Part shown: positions 61,450 through 64,000 of the stretch, piece after piece
Position numbering within the stretch: position 1 is the first letter of the stretch
Layout of the letters: each line of letters begins with the position of its first letter
DNA from: Ignelater luminosus
Lineage: Eukaryota; Arthropoda; Insecta; Coleoptera; Elateridae
Direction of reading: 5' to 3'
Assembly: GCA_011009095.1 (NCBI GenBank)
Contig: VTPC01000634.1
Location: 1-64,000, forward strand
DNA length: 64,000 nucleotides
The notes under the pieces: model-generated
Databases searched by the model: none
What the model was told of the DNA's origin: nothing
What the model saw: the letters and a program-made list of their open reading frames with translations, nothing else
Position numbers and translations under genes: made by a program

Positions 61450-61496
61450 ATTCTTTTTTATTTATTTTTATTTACTTTTTATTTATTTACTTAAAT
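61450..61496. repeat. (TTTAT)n-like T-rich run
   Basis: Low-complexity stretch of TTTATT/TTTTATTTAC units downstream of peptide copy 3. On that gene's strand it supplies several AATAAA signals. Confidence 0.6.
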
Positions 61497-61621
61497 TATT
61501 GAAAATATCATTTAAAAATTTACATCAGAAAAGAGTTATGAAGCACAGATGTGTTATATTATTGAATGAGTATCTTCAAGGATCTGTTTGTAGCACAACA
61601 GCTAAACTGTTATTCGTTGTT

Positions 61622-61992
61622 CTAGTTCTTTCTCAGATTCCAACAGCAATATACCATAGCATAACTTGGATGGCATTCAGAGCTGAAAAAAATCAGCATT
61701 TAATTAGTTAATTATAACAATTTGCCGTTTAAGTTCAGAAAATGTATAATGTAACAGTCAGTATCATTTAATACAAAAAATATTTATTAACTTACTCATT
61801 GGTTGGTTCTCCGCCAGAAGCTCTACATTCCTTCGAGACTATACACTTGCAGGTTCTCTCATCTGGCGATGATGCAACTAAGTTTTCAGACTGCATCTTC
61901 AATTCGTTAGCGTTTGGTTTCACTGGTACAACTCCACATTGAGAAATAACTATCAGACCCAAAAAAATTCCAAGAAAAATTGTAACCTTCAT
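61622..61992 (-). CDS. secreted six-cysteine peptide, copy 3 (85 aa, two coding exons)
   Basis: Minus-strand exons 61992-61796 and 61682-61622 (intron 113 bp, GT-AG, same phase and codon as copy 2) encode an 85-residue secreted peptide. The signal peptide is MKVTIFLGIFLGLIVISQC. Then come VVPVKPNANELKMQSENL and a mature part CKCIVSKEC, GGEPTNDSEC, YAMVYCCWNLRKN. The six cysteines sit at exactly the spacing of copy 2, while the residues between them differ in many places, so the scaffold is conserved and the loops vary. It has a three-residue basic C-terminal extension. A plus-strand frame at 61499-61711 overlapping the second exon is a shadow. AATAAA signals follow at about 61455-61490 on this strand. 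Confidence 0.8.
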
Positions 61993-62091
61993 AATTGAGG
62001 ATTGTTTTTTTTCGGTCCGTGCTAAAACGACACTGAAAACAGAAAATGAAATAACCAGAGGTAATTTTCAAATGGTGAAATTGCTACTTAC

Positions 62092-62200
62092 GTTAAAACT
62101 GTTTTCGAAACTGAATTCGAAAAGTCTACCGGCTACTTTATATAGGAAACAACACAATACTCTGCAGTACGATACGAATGCTTATCAGATTAACAGATAA
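62092..62200 (-). promoter_or_regulatory. core promoter and 5'UTR exon of peptide gene copy 3
   Basis: On the minus strand TTATCT (GATA motif) at 62195-62200, TATATAAA at 62138-62145 and the initiator TCAGTTT at 62108-62114 are followed by an exon ending at 62092 with a GTAAGT donor. The acceptor is at 62033-62034, 40 bases before the ATG. Layout and much of the sequence match copy 2. Confidence 0.65.
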
Positions 62201-64000
62201 AAATCAATTTCAATTGACTTTAATTTATTTAATTGGTATTTTACATAACGTATGTTCATAATCTCTTAAAATTAAGTTTTATCCAACATTTATTAGCCAT
62301 TTTTACCTTTGGAATTTTATTAGTTGATTATACTTCTTCATGGAATAGCTAAACATAGTTATCAACCAGTAGAAAGCATTATTCAGTACCATCTTTACCG
62401 CCCATCGATTAAAACTGACAGTAAACACACCATCCTGTATATTGCAAGAAGGCGCCTTAAGATATTCTGCAATATGAGCCCTAACGCCGGTTCTGATCTA
62501 AAGTTTCTTCTACGTCTCAAATGGCATCACGTAATTCATCATTTCAAACTAATAGTCTGTTAGTTATTTAGTGATTTCTAATGTTAAGAGTAGGTTTTTA
62601 GCGCTTTTCTCTGAATTTTCAGTGTTCTTACGTATCTGTAGTCCCTAATATAGATTTGCAATCTTATAATTCTGTAAATTCTAGAGATTCTTCTGCTTTT
62701 CTTGCACAATCCATAATTTCGAACATAATAATTTGTTGGTTATTTAGTGTCCGCGAGTGTTTAAGAGTAGATTTTCCCAGATTTTCCAGACATTTAATAA
62801 CATTATGAAAACCTATATCTGTAAGTTCCTAAGATTTGTATCTTGTTTGCAATAAGTTTGTAGATTATACACGCAATCTTTGTACGATCAGCATAGTGCT
62901 GCGAAATGTTTAAAAACAGGGTCGGTACAAGAACGTGCAAATGAGGCAACTTTTCATAGGCGCCGCGGTAAACAAGCACTGCTCAGTGGCGAATAAGGCA
63001 ATTGAACGCACCTCGTACCATCCTATTTACCGTAAAACGCCTTCTAGAATTCTATCACAGACTTCAAATACCCTAGCGCCCACCTTGATTTTTTACCTAC
63101 TTATGAAATGGAAAGGTTCTCGACAAAAAGGAACTAACAATCAACGTAATGTATCAAGATCAATATACAGATGGTTAGTAGATATCATAGCAGAGTAGAC
63201 GTATATTTTTTGGTAAACTATAATCTTTATTATATGAAATCAAAGTTAAGTTCACAGGAGAGGAAGTCACAGCTATTGGTCATTGATTCTGATATCATTT
63301 TATGAGGGAAATACCAAGGGACTGTTTGATCGTTGATCTAAATATGTAGGTCTTGCTTTTAAAGATGAAAATGCAGTGACGACACCAAAATAATAATGCA
63401 GTATGAGTTTTCGAGATTCCTATACTAGATAAATATCCGAAAAAAACTCACCCTGTATGACCTTACCTTGGGCAGGGTTCGAATCTGCATCTAAGTAACT
63501 AGGCATCTGTCTATGGAATTAAGAAAACCTCAAGTCTCTTAATTAACTGCGATGACGTAGTTTCTACTCACGCAATAGAGACTTCTACAAAGATTCCTAG
63601 GAAAATCCTGGTATAATATAAATTAGTCACCGTATAATCAGAAAGACGTCCTTTTTTGTATTTATTCTAAAATAAATAGTACAAAAAAGAAAGAAAACAC
63701 TACAAAAGTTGCAACGTAAGTTTCGAATAAACTAACAAGAGGAAAAACCCAATGATATACATTCCAAGTAGTTGTTATCATAAACTTCGCCTTGCGGTAT
63801 TCTTGTGAGCTGCGGGATATTAAATTCCTAAAATTTGAATATTACAACAGTTCTTTCTGTGGCTTTGTGTAAAAGCGTATTACACACTGATATGTAAGTA
63901 TGTATTCTGCATTATTTATTCTTAACTTAATATTCCACTTTCCTTTCAAAAATAATATTTTATTATGTATCATTTATTTTAAAATTTACTCGAGGCCTAC
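62201..64000. other. AT-rich DNA to the window end, nothing assigned
   Basis: No recognised gene. The frame at 62935-63198 (87 codons) has mixed composition and no known motif. A B-box-like CAGGGTTCGAATCTGC at about 63474-63489 on the plus strand hints at a tRNA-derived repeat, and a CACCCTGTATG terminus at 63450 looks like a small DNA-transposon end. Confidence 0.35.

Noticed and set aside
63465-63495. B-box-like sequence as a possible tRNA gene
   Set aside because: No A box at suitable distance and no acceptor stem; a lone B box is common in AT-rich repeats.
1-64000. CRISPR arrays, operons, bacterial-type terminators or origins
   Set aside because: None seen; spliced genes and the transposon content show a eukaryotic nuclear sequence.

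Overview
This is an AT-rich, TE-dense eukaryotic window that looks like an insect nuclear genome. The evidence is spliced genes with GT-AG introns, arthropod-type promoters (TATA box plus a TCAGTT initiator), and fossils of jockey, mariner, piggyBac, pogo, hAT and IS630-type elements with DUF4817-like N-termini. The order cannot be fixed from the sequence alone.

Host genes. (1) The best-supported gene is an ARID5A/B-type AT-rich interaction domain transcription regulator on the minus strand (38726-45522). Five exons were placed by splice phase. They carry the conserved N-terminal block, the complete ARID DNA-binding domain and a long disordered tail. The start codon and most 5' exons were not found. 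(2) A family of three genes for small secreted six-cysteine peptides lies at about 51.3-51.8 kb (+, decayed), 55.5-56.3 kb (+, complete) and 61.5-62.2 kb (-, complete). All three share a GATA-like motif, TATA box, 5'UTR intron, signal peptide, one coding intron at the same phase and a C-terminal Cys-Cys. The cysteine spacing recalls the CLIP domain of non-catalytic serine protease homologues; this is an inference. (3) A CpG-rich stretch at 19.4-20.3 kb ends in a short open frame and a strong splice donor. It looks like the promoter and first exon of a plus-strand gene whose other exons were not identified.

Layout. 1-15 kb: AT-rich and gene-less, with two LTR fossils near 3.5-4.7 kb and an unexplained GC-richer patch at 9.5-10.7 kb. 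15-17.5 kb: a truncated piggyBac copy flanked by TTAA, an inverted repeat and a probable solo LTR. 19.4-20.1 kb: the CpG-rich exon. 20-28 kb: mostly empty AT-rich DNA. 28-34 kb: two IS630-type transposase fragments, one copy of a foldback element with a tRNA-like core, and an internally deleted pogo/Tigger. 36.4-45.5 kb: the ARID5 gene and its likely 3'UTR. 48-53.5 kb: a dense TE block with a mariner that has lost its catalytic core, an unclassified transposon ORF, an inverted-repeat element carrying a nested hAT MITE with near-perfect 8-bp target duplications, and two further inverted-repeat elements, one with 311-bp arms. 51-62 kb: the peptide cluster, interrupted by the intact foldback element (56441-57082) and a jockey LINE (about 58.9-61.2 kb). 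62.2-64 kb: nothing recognised.

The most interesting material is the peptide cluster with its shared promoter architecture, and the group of fold-back elements, one of which has a tRNA-like interior. All family names come from motif recognition by eye; no database search was run.
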